Counted from the stretch's first letter, positions 45,301 through 56,530 are shown. The stretch is DNA of 64,000 bases from Vespula vulgaris (GCF_905475345.1 NC_066606.1:3118501-3182500), one strand, 5' to 3'. Notes: generated by a model not told the origin, from the letters alone. A program made the numbers and translations.

Positions 45301-45539
45301 TCTTTTTTTTAAACTTCAACGATTTTACGAAGAGGAGTAGTTTGATCGAACAAATTGTTGGGAACAACAGTCTCTACAACATCGTTTTCTTTCTCTCTTT
45401 CTCTCTTTTTATTTATCCGAGAATGTATTTAACTCGTCATTCTTTTTCCTTTCATTCACACATTTTTTCTTTTTGTTTCTCTCGTAACCTACCCATCATT
45501 TCTATATTCCTGTTTCAACTGTGCAAGACATCGAAGCAG

Positions 45540-45662
45540 AGCAAAGCAATGCAGTGCAGTGCAGTGCAATGCAATGCAATGCAACGCAACGCGACTCTCA
45601 ACTCAGCTCAGCTCGGCTCAACTCAACTCAACTCAACTCAACTCAACTCAACTCAACTCAAT
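45540..45662. repeat. Compound pentanucleotide array: GCAGT/GCAAT then CTCAA
   Basis: About nine GCARY pentamers (GCAGT, GCAAT, GCAAC) pass through 'gcgactctcaactcag' into about ten CTCAA/CTCAG pentamers. Units change by single steps along the array, suggesting ordered slippage and point mutation. Confidence 0.95.
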
Positions 45663-45840
45663 GATTCTGCCAAGCCACTCTCTGGCAACAAATCCGATTT
45701 CAAGTCTCGCTGGCAAACGAGAGCGATATCTCGTTTCGACGATTACTCCCACTCGCCGCAGTCTGTACCAACAGATTTACCGATCACCGTGGTTTACCTC
45801 TCTTTATCCTTCCTGTTGTTCACTACCCATGTTATAACGT
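45663..45840. other. Base-balanced island after the pentanucleotide array
   Basis: Unique DNA with mixed-residue open frames (one reads SGNKSDFKSRWQTRAISRFD) but no splice boundaries and no recognised domain. Confidence 0.25.
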
Positions 45841-45904
45841 ATTAACACGTATACGCTGTTTATGTTGGTACGTTAGTTTCTGGTATGTTCAGTCAATTTC
45901 TGTA

Positions 45905-46290
45905 TATATATATATATATATATAAATTATTATATATATAAAGAAATGTACATATATATGTCTTTATATATATATATAAATTTTTTTGTTTTTTATTCTA
46001 AATTATTATATACTATTATTTTATATATATATTATATATATATAAAAATAAATTACTATATATGAATTATATATATAAATTTATATATTTATATATATTC
46101 CGTGTATATGTAGATATATATATATATGCACACATACACACACATATATGTATATAAGGAAGTATAGATATATTTTTTTGTTTTTTATTCTAAATTATTA
46201 TATATATTATATTATATATATAAAGAGATTACTATATATATAAATTATATGTATATATAAAAGGAAATATATATATATATTTCTTTTTCT
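45905..46290. repeat. AT-rich tandem duplication, offset about 191 bp
   Basis: 'tttttttgttttttattcta' and 'aattattata' occur near 45981 and 46173, each followed by TATA strings and 'attactatata'. AT only; no coding content. Confidence 0.8.
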
Positions 46291-46569
46291 TTCTTCTTTC
46301 CTACCTTATCTCGAATAATCACGAATTTTAATTAACGTCAATTAATGTAATTACCACAATTTCAAAAACGTTCTCCAAGTCTTAATTATTTCTTATTATT
46401 ATTCAAAAAAATCATATTCCAGTCGTATCATGAAAAGTGTAGGTTATTAAAAATCTAAGGCAATATAAAAAGAAATTTCGTCAGTAACTCCTAGTAAATT
46501 TTTCTTAATGATTTATTTATGACGCATGTGTCTCTTTGAAAAATAAGGATTTGTAATAAGAGAAGAACC

Positions 46570-46620
46570 AGAAGAAGAAGAAGAAGAAGAAGAAGAAGAA
46601 AAAGAAAAACAAGAAGATGA
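46570..46620. repeat. (GAA)n microsatellite
   Basis: About ten GAA units then AAAGAAAAAC variants. Confidence 0.95.
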
Positions 46621-46739
46621 AGAACGTGAAGAAGGTATAAGAAAGAGGATGAGATCGAACGAAGAGGAATCTTTCATTGGCCGTAGAAAACGATCTCAGT
46701 GAGATTCTTAAACGCAACTTTGAACGAGACAGAACGAGT

Positions 46740-47060
46740 AGAGTGAGAGATTTTCTTTCTCATTCAAAGAGAAGGAGAGAGAAAGAGAGAGAGAGAGAGA
46801 AAGAAAACTTTCGTCTCTTCTATCGGCGCTACTAGCCGATAATTCCACACCCGACAACTTAAAAAGAGAAGAAAGAAGAAAGTAAAAGAAGATATCGAGT
46901 AACGCTTGAACTGAAATCGCTGCTACCTGAAAACTTTTTAATTGATGGAGTTTGAATGATATGACGACGACGCTGACGACAACGACGATAACGAAGATGC
47001 GATAAAGTAAGCAAGTATATTCAAAGAAGACGTATAAGCTACACGTACTTACTTTTGGTA
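46740..47060. other. Mixed unique DNA
   Basis: GA tract near 46770-46800, a balanced portion at 46810-46950 and ACG/ACGATA triplets near 46960-47000. No gene. Confidence 0.4.
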
Positions 47061-47259
47061 AGAGTTATTATACTTAACTCGCTATCGATCAAAATTGAAA
47101 GTAAACGAATAGTTATTTTTCATCTGGTCGAATGTGTTTTAATACACAAAGATTTTCACGAATGGAACGTCGATGGAGTGACAAACGTAATGTTGAATCT
47201 GGTGTTTTATCTTATATTTTTGTTTTTTTTAATTTTTTGTCGATGAAAAAGAAAAAAAT

Positions 47260-47261
<2 letters not shown>

Positions 47262-47316
<55 letters not shown>

Positions 47317-47317
47317 C
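47262..47317. repeat. (GA)n microsatellite
   Basis: About 45 bp of GA plus GGGA variants. Confidence 0.95.
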
Positions 47318-47379
47318 ACGAGAAGCTGATAATAATTTTTTTATAATTTTTTTTTTCTTTTTTTTTTTTTTCTTTATAA

Positions 47380-47860
47380 ATGTAATAATTCATAATAATT
47401 TAGAATAGTTATTTTAGGATAATTGTTATTACGAATTATTATTAATTATAACAATTTTCTTTTGCAAAACGATAATAAGTAACATTACAATAATTTTATA
47501 TTCTATTTTATAATATTTTATTATATATATATTTTTTTTATCTTTTTTATTTTACAAAGTAATCATTTTATGACAAATAATAATAATTCTGTAATAAATA
47601 ATTTACATTTATAGTATAATATTTTATAACAAAATTATTATATACAATGTTTTATACTTTTATAATATACAATATATTGTATATTCGTAACAAAATTTGT
47701 TATATCTTTTTATTTTACAATATAATCATTTTATAATAAATAATTTACATTTATAGTATAATATTTTATAACAAATTTATTTCATATTTTTTTTATATCT
47801 TTTTAATATTCCATAACAAAATTATTATATACAATATTTCATGATTTCACAATATACAAT
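47380..47860. repeat. AT-rich degenerate minisatellite, unit about 141 bp
   Basis: 'taataaataatttacattta' with 'tagtataatattttataaca' occurs at 47592 and 47733. 'tttttattttacaa..taatcattttat' precedes both. Partial related sequence lies near 47400-47480 and 47790-47850. Confidence 0.8.
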
Positions 47861-48009
47861 ACATTTACAATTTTCCTTTTCTCCGACAATGAATGATTCG
47901 AATAATTCCTTGCGATATTTTTTCGAGTACCTATAATAAATATTAAAGAAGGAAAAAAGTGGCGGAAAAGAAAGGAAAAAAGAAAAAATACAAAACCATA
48001 GACGATGTA

Positions 48010-48180
48010 TGTACACGTACATATTAGTGTCTGTGTTTGTGAACGAAACATTACGATACACGCACATACACAAACACTCACATACATATACATATACATG
48101 TACATACATACATACATACATACACTCGTCGTATAAATACGTACTTACATGCATACGTATATACCTATGTTTGCTTGTAT
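48010..48180. repeat. CA/CATA microsatellites
   Basis: ACAC and CATA repeats, with (ACAT)n at 48100-48124. Frames on both strands are repeat translations. Confidence 0.85.
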
Positions 48181-48189
48181 TCGTCGTTC

Positions 48190-48345
48190 GTAGAGAAAGC
48201 TACACGAAGGTTCCGTTAAAAGCTCAACCGAGACCTTATTTAAAGCGAAAATTGCGGGCTCGTTCGTTCCGGATGGACGAACAGAAACGAGAGATGGTTG
48301 GTAGAAAGGGTAGGTGGTGGAAAAGAGGGAGGAGGAGGAGGAGGA
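48190..48345. other. Base-balanced island, G-rich 3' part
   Basis: 'aagctcaaccgagaccttat' and 'gcgaaaattgcgggctcgtt' followed by GGAGGA repeats. No splice-flanked frame. Confidence 0.3.
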
Positions 48346-48359
48346 GGAGAGACTGAGGT

Positions 48360-48680
48360 TGGAGAATGCAAACATATATCGAATGCTGTCAGTATAAATT
48401 ATTAAATATCGCGAAAGCCGTTTTCGGACGGGCAAGTGAGTTATTTTCGCGCATTTCACAATTTTCAGAACGGTTTAGCGTCAGGATCTGCTACGTTATG
48501 AGAGAGAAAGAGAGGTTATGCTCTTCGTACGCGATCAAAAAGGGTGGTAGTGGTGGGGAGAGGGAGAGTACTCGTGTACATTGGGAAAGTTAGCTTTCGA
48601 CGAATATTTCGAGTATTGTAGCCTATTCGTTCGCGTTTGCCACGAACACGCAAACATTTGATCGTCTAAAGGATGCAAAT
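48360..48680. other. Base-balanced unique DNA with a donor-like GTGAGT
   Basis: 'cggacgggcaa' then GTGAGT at 48435 resembles a 5' splice site. An open frame from ATG 48366 precedes it (MQTYIECCQYKLLNIAKAVF), but there is no convincing acceptor or upstream coding. Weak exon candidate. Confidence 0.15.
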
Positions 48681-49461
48681 CTGCTTTAGAAACTCGTCGA
48701 AATTATTAATGTTCTTCCATTAGGTGTTATATCCTCCATTTTCTCGAAAGGGGTGAAGGGAAGAGTGGGGAGAAGAAGAAGGAGGGAAAAAAATGAAAAT
48801 GAAAAAAGGAGACGATATGGAAGGGTAGGAGAAGAATAAGGGAAAAGAAAAAACAACAATAGAAAAGTTAACAACCGAATCGTACATACACATATATATA
48901 TATATATATACATACATACGTACGTACATATATGTACGTCTATGTAGATATATATAACGCGTATACTTCTTTCTTTTCGTTCAAGTATCTATGCACCGTA
49001 CTATGTGTATAAACTCTACTACTATATACATATACATACATGTATATATAATTTATGTATCTAATTCGTATATATTCGTATTATGCACATATATTATAAC
49101 GATACGAGCGTTTTGAAAGTTGCGTCATTTGTGAAAGCATCCTCAACCTAACGTTTTGCATCGTTAAAACGCGGCCCGCTATTTTTCGATACTTCCTCTC
49201 ATCCACCCAACCACCCTCGTATCTCCCGACAAAACTCAACAACTTTCATCCCCTTTTACGCACGCACATTTATTAGTCTGTACTATCACGAAACACTACC
49301 ACTACCACTACCACCATCATCATTCTCGGTCGCTTTATTATTTCATCGATATTTTTTCTGCTATTAGTCTTTATTAATCGTCGAATGTTTTCGGCTAAAT
49401 GATAGGAACAACGTTCTCGAACACGTACATATGTATTTGCTCTAGAGATTATCTATATATC

Positions 49462-49515
49462 TCTATATCATGTATGTATGTATGTATGTATGTATGTATG
49501 TATGTATGTATGTAT
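49462..49515. repeat. (ATGT)n microsatellite
   Basis: About twelve perfect GTAT units. Confidence 0.95.
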
Positions 49516-49619
49516 CGAAGATATACATAATATTTCCAATTATTCGATCGATCATTTTTTTTCGAATCTCGATTGAGTATAATCGAACCTTTTTCTATAA
49601 TTTATCGAACGATCTAAAT

Positions 49620-49960
49620 ACTTTATCAACCTCCTATTGAAAAATCACACTTCCAAAAGAAAAAAACAAAGAAAAACAAATTAAGTTAATAAAATATAAA
49701 AATATAGAAAAGAAATTAAAATCCTTCGATGATAACGCACATTACCTCCCGTTGAGGTGGATCACACTAAAAAAAAAAAAAAAAACAAAAAAAAAAATAA
49801 GAACAAATTAAATAAACAAAATCAAAGAATATGAGAAAGAAATGAAAATCCTTCGATGATGAACGAAGGAAAGGAAAATAATAAAAAAAAAAAAATAAAT
49901 AAATAAATAAATAAAAAATACAAAGAAAAATAAAAAACAAATAGAACGATTCTTTGTCTT
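49620..49960. repeat. A-rich DNA with a short duplication
   Basis: 'aaatccttcgatgatgaac/aacg' with flanking 'gaaagaaat..aaa' occurs near 49718 and 49843. Poly-A lies at 49770-49797 and 49882-49915. No gene. Confidence 0.7.
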
Positions 49961-50150
49961 CATTATCTATGGATATCCAATGACCAACAATAATAACCCC
50001 TTTTCCTACTACGTACACTGTTATTTATACGCGTGTCATAATTTTGTTTTCTGTCTACCTGCGTATTCGAGACAGAGGTAGAGAGAAAAAGAGAGAAAGA
50101 GAAAGAGAGAGAGAGGCAGTGTTATGCTCCCGGCGGTCCCACGTATCCAT

Positions 50151-50157
<7 letters not shown>

Positions 50158-50196
<39 letters not shown>

Positions 50197-50226
50197 ATGT
50201 ATATGTATATATATATATACGTATAT
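50158..50226. repeat. (TA)n microsatellite
   Basis: Pure TA of about 35 bp, then TATG/TA variants. Confidence 0.95.
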
Positions 50227-50400
50227 GCGTTGAAAAATACGCGATACACAGGGAGTATGCGATGGCATAGCAACGGGATGATCCGTTAAAACTGCTACAT
50301 GACGAGCCATAATTCTGACTGATTAAATATGCATGGGATTTGGCGTACAGCACGATTCCGTGACGTTGCAATACCATACGGCCGGTTCACTTGCTATCTC
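50226..50400. other. Base-balanced island, candidate cis-regulatory DNA
   Basis: Unique DNA with 'tgattaaatatgcatggg' (homeodomain plus octamer-like ATGCAT), 'gcatagcaacgggatgatcc' and 'cgtgacgttgcaatacc' (CRE-like TGACGTTGCAAT). Frames on both strands are short and unflanked by splice sites. Regulatory reading is inference. Confidence 0.4.
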
Positions 50401-50650
50401 TCTTTCCTCCCTCTTTTGAACACCCCTTTTCCTCCCTTTGAAATCATGCCTCCACTTCACTTCCGATTCCCCACTCTTTCCCCATTTACTCGTCCCTCTT
50501 CGGTTCTCTTATTACCTCCACCCTCTTTAACCCCCTTCAACCTCCTCCTCCTCCTCCTCCTCCTACTCCATTTACCTTTGTCCATTCTCCATTCGTTCCA
50601 TCCCTCTTTCACCCCTCGAATTTGCTTCAATTTGCTGTTTATCCGTTAAA
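50400..50650. repeat. C/T-rich stretch with (CTC)n
   Basis: Pyrimidine-rich DNA including about seven CTC units near 50540-50562. The Pro/Leu-rich frame is a consequence of composition. Confidence 0.8.
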
Positions 50651-50759
50651 TGTACGATAAACAATGGATCCCTATACGTTCGTCGGTAACTACGACCGAT
50701 AAACAACAGCGGCCTCGTTGCGGACATGATTTTATCAATTTCGTTTATCGTTTATGGTG

Positions 50760-51400
50760 TATGCGTGTGTGTATGTATGTGTTTAATTAGTTACAGTTGT
50801 AATTACTTATCTGTTTGATAAAAGAATGTCAATGATGTTGTCTCTTAAATTTTTAGTCGTACGAATATTGTTTTGTTATGTTCTTTCTTCTTTTTCTTCT
50901 TTTTTGTTTTTAGTTTGTTTCCTTTTTGGCTGTATCTTTGTACTTATTATGGAAATGATATGGTCATGGGTATATGGTGCCATCGTTTATTTAGATTGAT
51001 TATTAATTTTTAATAATTAGGTTGAAACTTAACGATAAGTCCATCGTCGATTATTTACACCATGGTATTGATTGTTCTTTGATTTTTAATTCTTTTTTCT
51101 TTTTCTTTTTCTTTTTTTTTTTCTTTTAATTTCTAATTTTTAATTCTCAATCTTCTTTGTGATCCTTAATTTTTTATTTTTTTTTATCCTTCATAGAGAA
51201 TTTATTTATTCCAAATTTTATTTCTCTTCATTCATGGAAAAAAAGAGGATTATTATTTGAAATTTATTTACTTATTTTAAAGAGAATTTATTAATTTAAA
51301 TTAAATAATTAATTACAAAATTTATTTTAATTTACTTTAAATCGTGAATTATACGATTTAAAGTTCTTGCTGCTTGTTAGAGAAAGACATTGTCGTATTG
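50760..51400. other. AT-rich non-coding DNA
   Basis: T-rich tracts and repeated 'aattta' words near 51180-51360. No gene. Confidence 0.65.
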
Positions 51401-51448
51401 TTGTTCCCTTTTTTTTAATTTTTTATTTTTTATTTTCTGTTTTTATTT

Positions 51449-51449
<1 letters not shown>

Positions 51450-51490
<41 letters not shown>
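51450..51490. repeat. (CT)n microsatellite
   Basis: About 30 bp of pure CT. Confidence 0.95.
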
Positions 51491-51802
51491 CTATTTATTT
51501 CTTCTCCTTTCTCGAGCGAATGCTGGCGACTCCCTTTCATGGAAGCGAGGAAATATAATTTGTTCGATAGAATGAATATCGTCGATTAAATGGGTCCTGA
51601 GAACTTTAGAAAATTAATTTTGCTGGTATTAATTCGACGTTAATGTTACAACGAACGAACCAACGAACGAACAAAGTGTACAGCTATTCGTTAAACGTTT
51701 GCAATTAATTTTCTTCGAGTTAGTAGTAATTCGTCAAATAAGAATTTAACGTAGAATTAAATGTTTGTTTCTTTAAATACGTGCATTTACAAAATGCTTG
51801 TG

Positions 51803-51809
<7 letters not shown>

Positions 51810-51833
<24 letters not shown>

Positions 51834-51905
51834 TAGGAAGAAAAAGAAAAAAAAATCATGTATGAAAGGAAAAAAGAGAAGAGAGAGAGAGAGAGAGAGA
51901 ACAAA
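51810..51905. repeat. GA and AAAG microsatellites
   Basis: Two (GA)n runs (51810-51832, 51880-51900) with A-rich DNA between. Confidence 0.9.
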
Positions 51906-52149
51906 AAAAAACAAAGAAGACCAAAATAACTATGTGGTATGTACAAAAGAAAGAAAAAAGAATAAGAAAAGAAAAGATTCCTTCTTGTCAAACAAATTAA
52001 AAAATAATTCTCGACATTACGAAAATTACGCGAGAATTTAATGGACATTTGAAATGTAACTAGGCCGGGAGTTCTTACGAATAGAATAATAAAGTCGTAG
52101 AATAGACGAGAATATATGTATATATATAGATATATATGTATATATATAG

Positions 52150-52545
52150 AGGATATTCGAAAAGATTGGAATCAGATTAATACTACGTATTAGTGAAATC
52201 AAATAGATGAAAAAACTTCATATAAAGTTATGTCGGAAAGTGCTTTGTTGAAAAGATATTTATTTAATTTTAATTTATTAATTTTAAAGATATTTACGAT
52301 TTATAATTATAAAAAGTGTTTGAATTAGTGATTATGGAATTCTTTTTCTTTTTTTTTTTTCGTATTATAATTCTTTCTTTTTTTTATGTATATTTTCTTT
52401 CTACGTATACTTTTTTTTGTCAATGACAATTATTGTTTAAAGAAGATGTAACTGGGAATATATTTAAATTGCATTTACTATTACTTTCCGATATAGTTAA
52501 AATATTTGAAAGAGTTCGGTAATTATTAATTCGACCAATAGAATA
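52150..52545 (+). mobile_element. Truncated copy of the inverted-repeat element
   Basis: The head 'gaggatattcgaaaagattg' is followed by 'tactacgtattagtgaaatc', 'aaatagatgaaaaaacttca' and 'gtgctttgttgaaaagatat'. The poly-T interior, 'acaattattgtttaaagaag' and 'attaattcgaccaata' match the copy at 29892 in the same orientation. The right terminal repeat is missing: it breaks into TA repeats at about 52545. Confidence 0.8.
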
Positions 52546-52832
52546 TATATATATATATTATATATGGGGACACACAATACATATATATATATATATAACA
52601 TATGTATATATATATATATATATACATATTATATATGTATGTATACTTATATATATACACATACATATATATACATATCTTTACATACATATATATAAAT
52701 ATACATATACATATATGTATAGATATAGATGTAGATATAGATATAGATATAGATATAGTTATAGTTATGTGTATAAATATAGATATAAATATAAATATAG
52801 ATACACATAGATATAGATATAGATATAGCAAG
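52546..52832. repeat. TA/CATA then ATAGAT hexanucleotide array
   Basis: TA and CATA strings to about 52715, then GATATA/GATGTA/AATATA units to 52828. Tyr-Ile frames on both strands are repeat translations. Confidence 0.95.
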
Positions 52833-52867
52833 AATTTTTAATGTTTCAGATCCCTTCCCTCCCACTC

Positions 52868-53065
52868 CTACTCATCCCATCCCGTCCCGTCCCGTTGGAC
52901 AAATGAATGGACGGACGAACGGACGGAAGGTCGTCGTCGATCGGTGTTTTTTTCCTAAATCTTTTTTACCCTCCGCTTTACGTTCCGGCATTTCATATTC
53001 GCGTCACGAAAACGCACGTATCCCGCGCCAGTTTCAAAAACATATAGCTCGGTGGTGGTATACAA
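52868..53065. other. Base-balanced island
   Basis: CCCGTCC units near 52876 and ACGG units near 52908, then unique 'cattcgcgtcacgaaaacgc'. The frame of 64 codons at 52903 lacks splice boundaries or a known domain. Confidence 0.3.
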
Positions 53066-53067
53066 GT

Positions 53068-53158
53068 AGCCAGCCAGCCAGGCAGCTAGGCAGCTAGGCA
53101 GGTAGCTAGGTAGATAGGTAGGTGGCTAGGTAGATAGGTAGGTAGGTAGGTAGGACGG
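53068..53158. repeat. Compound tetranucleotide array (CAGC/CAGG to TAGG)
   Basis: CAGC, CAGG and CTAGG units grade into (GTAG)n. A step-like change of unit resembles that of the pentanucleotide array at 45540. Confidence 0.9.
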
Positions 53159-53242
53159 GGAGAGCGTATCGTTCTATTTGAAAAATTGCTCGTGGCCCGA
53201 ATGAAAAATGTTTTTTTAGTCTCCTCCTTTCATTTTGCTTTA

Positions 53243-53246
<4 letters not shown>

Positions 53247-53281
<35 letters not shown>

Positions 53282-53351
53282 TTATCTATCTATCTATTTC
53301 TCTATCTTTCTATCTCTGTCCATGGAAATATTTTCCACATATACATACGAG

Positions 53352-53385
<34 letters not shown>
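53247..53385. repeat. (CT)n, ATCT and (GA)n microsatellites
   Basis: CT run at 53247-53278, ATCT units to 53320, then (GA)n at 53355-53387. The complementary CT and GA tracts could form a hairpin. Confidence 0.95.
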
Positions 53386-53391
<6 letters not shown>

Positions 53392-53486
53392 CAAACGATA
53401 TTTTTCGAGGATTTTTCCAGAGAGAAAATATAGATAGTTATTATCTGTATGCGTTAGTTCCTTTTAAGCTACCCTTGAAAAGCTAA

Positions 53487-53488
<2 letters not shown>

Positions 53489-53534
<46 letters not shown>

Positions 53535-53535
53535 A

Positions 53536-53568
<33 letters not shown>

Positions 53569-53570
53569 TT
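53489..53570. repeat. (CT)n microsatellite
   Basis: About 35 bp of pure CT, then interrupted CT to 53570. Another CT/TA/CT block lies at 53700-53775. Confidence 0.95.
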
Positions 53571-53708
53571 CAAAACGCTATATCGATAATCCTTTAACTT
53601 CAAATTTTCTTAAACAAACTCACGAGATGCAATTTGGTACTGCACTCTCGTTCATTGTAGACGCGTTTCGTAATTAACGAGGCATTTCTATCGCTATTCC
53701 TCTCTCTT

Positions 53709-53743
<35 letters not shown>

Positions 53744-53799
53744 GTATATATATATCTCTCTCTCTCTCCCTCTCTAAATAATCTTCGTATAGAGGTAGG

Positions 53800-54230
53800 T
53801 ACTCACGTACCGAGTCAAACCGGTGAGGACTTTAAAAGGCCTTTTCGTTTGAGAACTACTTTGGTTAGTTCGACGAGCGACGAGTAAAGCGTTTATTCGC
53901 ATGGTTGAAAGAGGTTTTAGGGGGGTGCAGGAGGAGACGGTCGAAGAGGAGGAGAATGTAGCAAACCGGAGAAAGAGAGATAGATACTGAAAGAGAAATA
54001 GACAGAGAGAAACCTTTATTTATGCAGATTTCAACACGAATGCTCTCTTAGCTGATTGCCACCGATTTCTTCGGAATACGTTTATCTTGGTTCAAGTCGA
54101 TTAGTATCGTCGATTAGTATCGTCGTATAGATATCGTCTGGTCTTCGTTCAACTCCATTTCCACTTTCCAATTTGTTTTCAATTTCGTCCAGTACGTTTA
54201 CCCGAATATCAAACACACTTTGCATTTTCT
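53800..54230. other. Base-balanced unique DNA
   Basis: 'aaccggtgaggactttaaaa' and 'tctcttagctgattgccacc' in unique DNA. A short duplication 'gattagtatcgtc' repeats at 54100 and 54113. No splice-flanked frame. Confidence 0.35.
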
Positions 54231-54250
54231 ATCACTTTCTCTTTTAACTA

Positions 54251-54340
54251 TTAAAATAATGTCAGAATGGGAATGTCCTTTGGTTTGCCGATGCCATTAG
54301 TAATCGCTTGAGACTTTTCTGAGTCCGAAGTCGTCGACAT
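54251..54340 (-). CDS. Possible small ORF or exon remnant, 29 codons
   Basis: On the minus strand an A-rich context (seven A before the start) precedes an ATG whose frame reads MSTTSDSEKSQAITNGIGKP and ends KDIPILTLF before TAA. Residue use is mixed and polar, unlike the repeat-derived frames nearby, and codon GC is higher than the flanks. It opens further upstream only through a low-complexity A/G stretch, so this ATG is the natural start. No family is recognised. It may be a small peptide, a decayed retrocopy fragment or chance; no donor site or poly-A signal supports a gene. Confidence 0.2.
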   Translation of the reverse strand: MSTTSDSEKSQAITNGIGKPKDIPILTLF

Positions 54341-54479
54341 TTTTTTTCTTGTAAAAAAGAAAGAATGAGAAAGAAAAAGAGAAGAAGAGGAAGAAAATAA
54401 TGATCGGTAGCAAGAGACTCGAGAAACTTTCACTCGCTCGATAAATTTTTCAATCAAATCGATTCGCAACAAATTTTCT

Positions 54480-54560
54480 TTTTCGTCTTGTTTGTATTTT
54501 TGTTTTGTTTTGTTCTTTTCCCTTTTCTTTCTTTCTTTTCTTTTTTTTTTTTTTTTTTGT
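54480..54560. repeat. T/C-rich tract
   Basis: TTTTG, CTTTT and poly-T units (54541-54558). Frames are translations of the tract. Confidence 0.85.
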
Positions 54561-54904
54561 CGTTGGTTTCTTTTTTCACACAAATTTCGGAGTACCGTAA
54601 CAGCTCGTACCGTAGTTTTCAATTTGATTTTAGCTTTATTGAATTTATCTGTAGTACGAGTAAAAAGAAATGAAATAAATAAAAGAGATATAAAAAACAA
54701 GAAAGAAAGGGGGAAAAAAGACAGATGAGAAAAAGTTGGTCCGTGCGGTCAATATTTATCCTTTCGCGACAATTTCTAAATGTTATTGCTGGATATCCAA
54801 AAATAAAAATTAAAAACAAAAGGAGAAAAAAGAAAGAAAGAAAGGAAAAAAGAGAGGAAGAGAATCTTGTTATTCCCTTTTGTTATTCACTTTTAAATAT
54901 CATA

Positions 54905-55325
54905 CAATGATAATTCTATATCGATATAACAATAATTCTAAGTAACGTATCTATAATTTTTATACGTGAAAATTATTCCAAGGAATATATCAATAATTTT
55001 TAAACATAACGATAATTCTAAACAACGTATTAATAATTCTTAAACAATTCTATGTAATATATCAATAATTTTTAGACATAACAATAATTGCAAATAATAT
55101 ATCAACAATTTTTAAACATAACAATTCCAAGTAACGTATCAATAATTCTTAAACATAACGATAATTCTAAACAACGTATTAATAATTCTTAAACATAATT
55201 CTATGTAATATATCAATAATTCTTAGACATAAAAACAATTCCAAAGAATATATCAACAATTATTAAACATAACAATAATTCCAAGTAACGTATCAATAAT
55301 TCTTAAACGTAACAATCATTCCAAA
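54905..55325. repeat. Minisatellite, unit about 55-60 bp
   Basis: The unit 'aacataacaataattccaag' plus 'taacgtatcaataattctta' recurs about eight times with substitutions (aacaacgtattaataattc, gaatatatcaataattttt) and small deletions. AT-rich; no coding. Confidence 0.9.
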
Positions 55326-55454
55326 GACGAAACAGACAAACAATAATAAATAAAAAAAAACCAGACACACATGCACAAAATAACAAAATAAGCGAATAAA
55401 TAATAAATCAACAAAAAGAAGCTTCGACGCGAGAAAGCTTCGTCCTTTAGAAAG

Positions 55455-55488
<34 letters not shown>

Positions 55489-55677
55489 GAGCGCATGGAG
55501 TTACGTTAAATCAAGAACCTAACGAATTTCTGTTATACTCTTCTCTATGGTGCAGCTAAACGTGGTGTTCGCGGTAGCCGATAGTAGAAGTTGAGACGCC
55601 TGTTTTCCTTGACGTGGAAAATGTTGGCAAGTAAAAGAGGGATGAGAGAAGCAAGGGAAGGTGAGAAGGCGTACGGT

Positions 55678-55720
<43 letters not shown>
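55678..55720. repeat. (GA)n microsatellite
   Basis: About 35 bp of pure GA followed by G-rich 'gggagggtgagaggggtgaa'. Confidence 0.95.
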
Positions 55721-55763
55721 GAGAGGGGTGAAGGAGGGGTGGGGGTCAAGGGGAAGGTAGTGG

Positions 55764-55792
55764 TCGTAGTAGAAGCAATAGTAGTGTAGTAC

Positions 55793-55824
<32 letters not shown>

Positions 55825-55832
55825 AGTAGTGA
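55764..55832. repeat. (AGT)n microsatellite
   Basis: AGTAGTAGT runs with GTGTAGTACAG interruptions; about nine pure units at 55793-55822. Confidence 0.95.
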
Positions 55833-55834
55833 TG

Positions 55835-56045
55835 GAGGGGAGTGACGGACGGTTAATTAGACTTCAACTCCGTGTCAGCGATTGAATTCCCTTGGGGGGG
55901 AGCCTGGTCCAAACGTTCAACCCAACGCAAGAAACTCTACCTACTATAGTTGGTTATTATCGGATAAATGATAAACGATTCCTTATTAAGCGTAACACCT
56001 GCCATCTACGAATTTAAACCAATGAGATGTTTCGCTCGATTAAAA
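55835..56045. other. Base-balanced island, candidate cis-regulatory DNA
   Basis: Unique DNA with 'cggttaattagacttcaact' (TTAATTAG homeodomain-type word), 'ggataaatgataaacg' (GATA words) and a seven-G run near 55893. No coding frame. Regulatory reading is inference. Confidence 0.35.
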
Positions 56046-56189
56046 TATATTTAAACGATAATTTAATCATCTAGTCTTATTATATCTTAGTTTTATAGTA
56101 TTAATTATTATTAATAATGAAATTAATAGTGAATAGGCCTCGATGATGTAATATGTAAAATGTTGATTGATATAATTTTTTTTTGCCTC

Positions 56190-56198
56190 TTCTTTTTA

Positions 56199-56229
<31 letters not shown>

Positions 56230-56245
56230 TTTCTTTTTTCTTTTG
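56190..56245. repeat. T/CTTTTT tract
   Basis: Poly-T with repeated CTTTTT units. Confidence 0.9.
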
Positions 56246-56527
56246 AGTTTTCGTTTTAATTCGAACGTTCGATACGTTCTTCCGATGACGTTCTAAAGAC
56301 TTTTCGTTTTTATTTGTTGTTGAATTTATTGATTAAGAATGATTGTTGAGAATATTTGGATCGTTTGTTTTGAAAATTAATTTTCTTTTTTTGTTGTCTC
56401 GAGAAAATTTCAGGTTAGGATGTTAGTCAATTGAAAAATATATATTGATTATCTCGACTTTGGCAATGTTTTTACCAATTTATCAATATGTAATTTGTTT
56501 ATATAAATTTCTTTTGGGTGAATTTAA

Positions 56528-56530
<3 letters not shown>

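Noticed and set aside
48366..48440. ATG frame ending in GTGAGT as a first coding exon
   Set aside because: The start context and upstream sequence (GGA repeats) give no support and the peptide is not recognised. It is listed only as a weak candidate in the region entry.
54905..55325. Regular short repeats considered as a CRISPR array
   Set aside because: Units are contiguous AT-rich tandem copies without unique spacers, and the context is eukaryotic.
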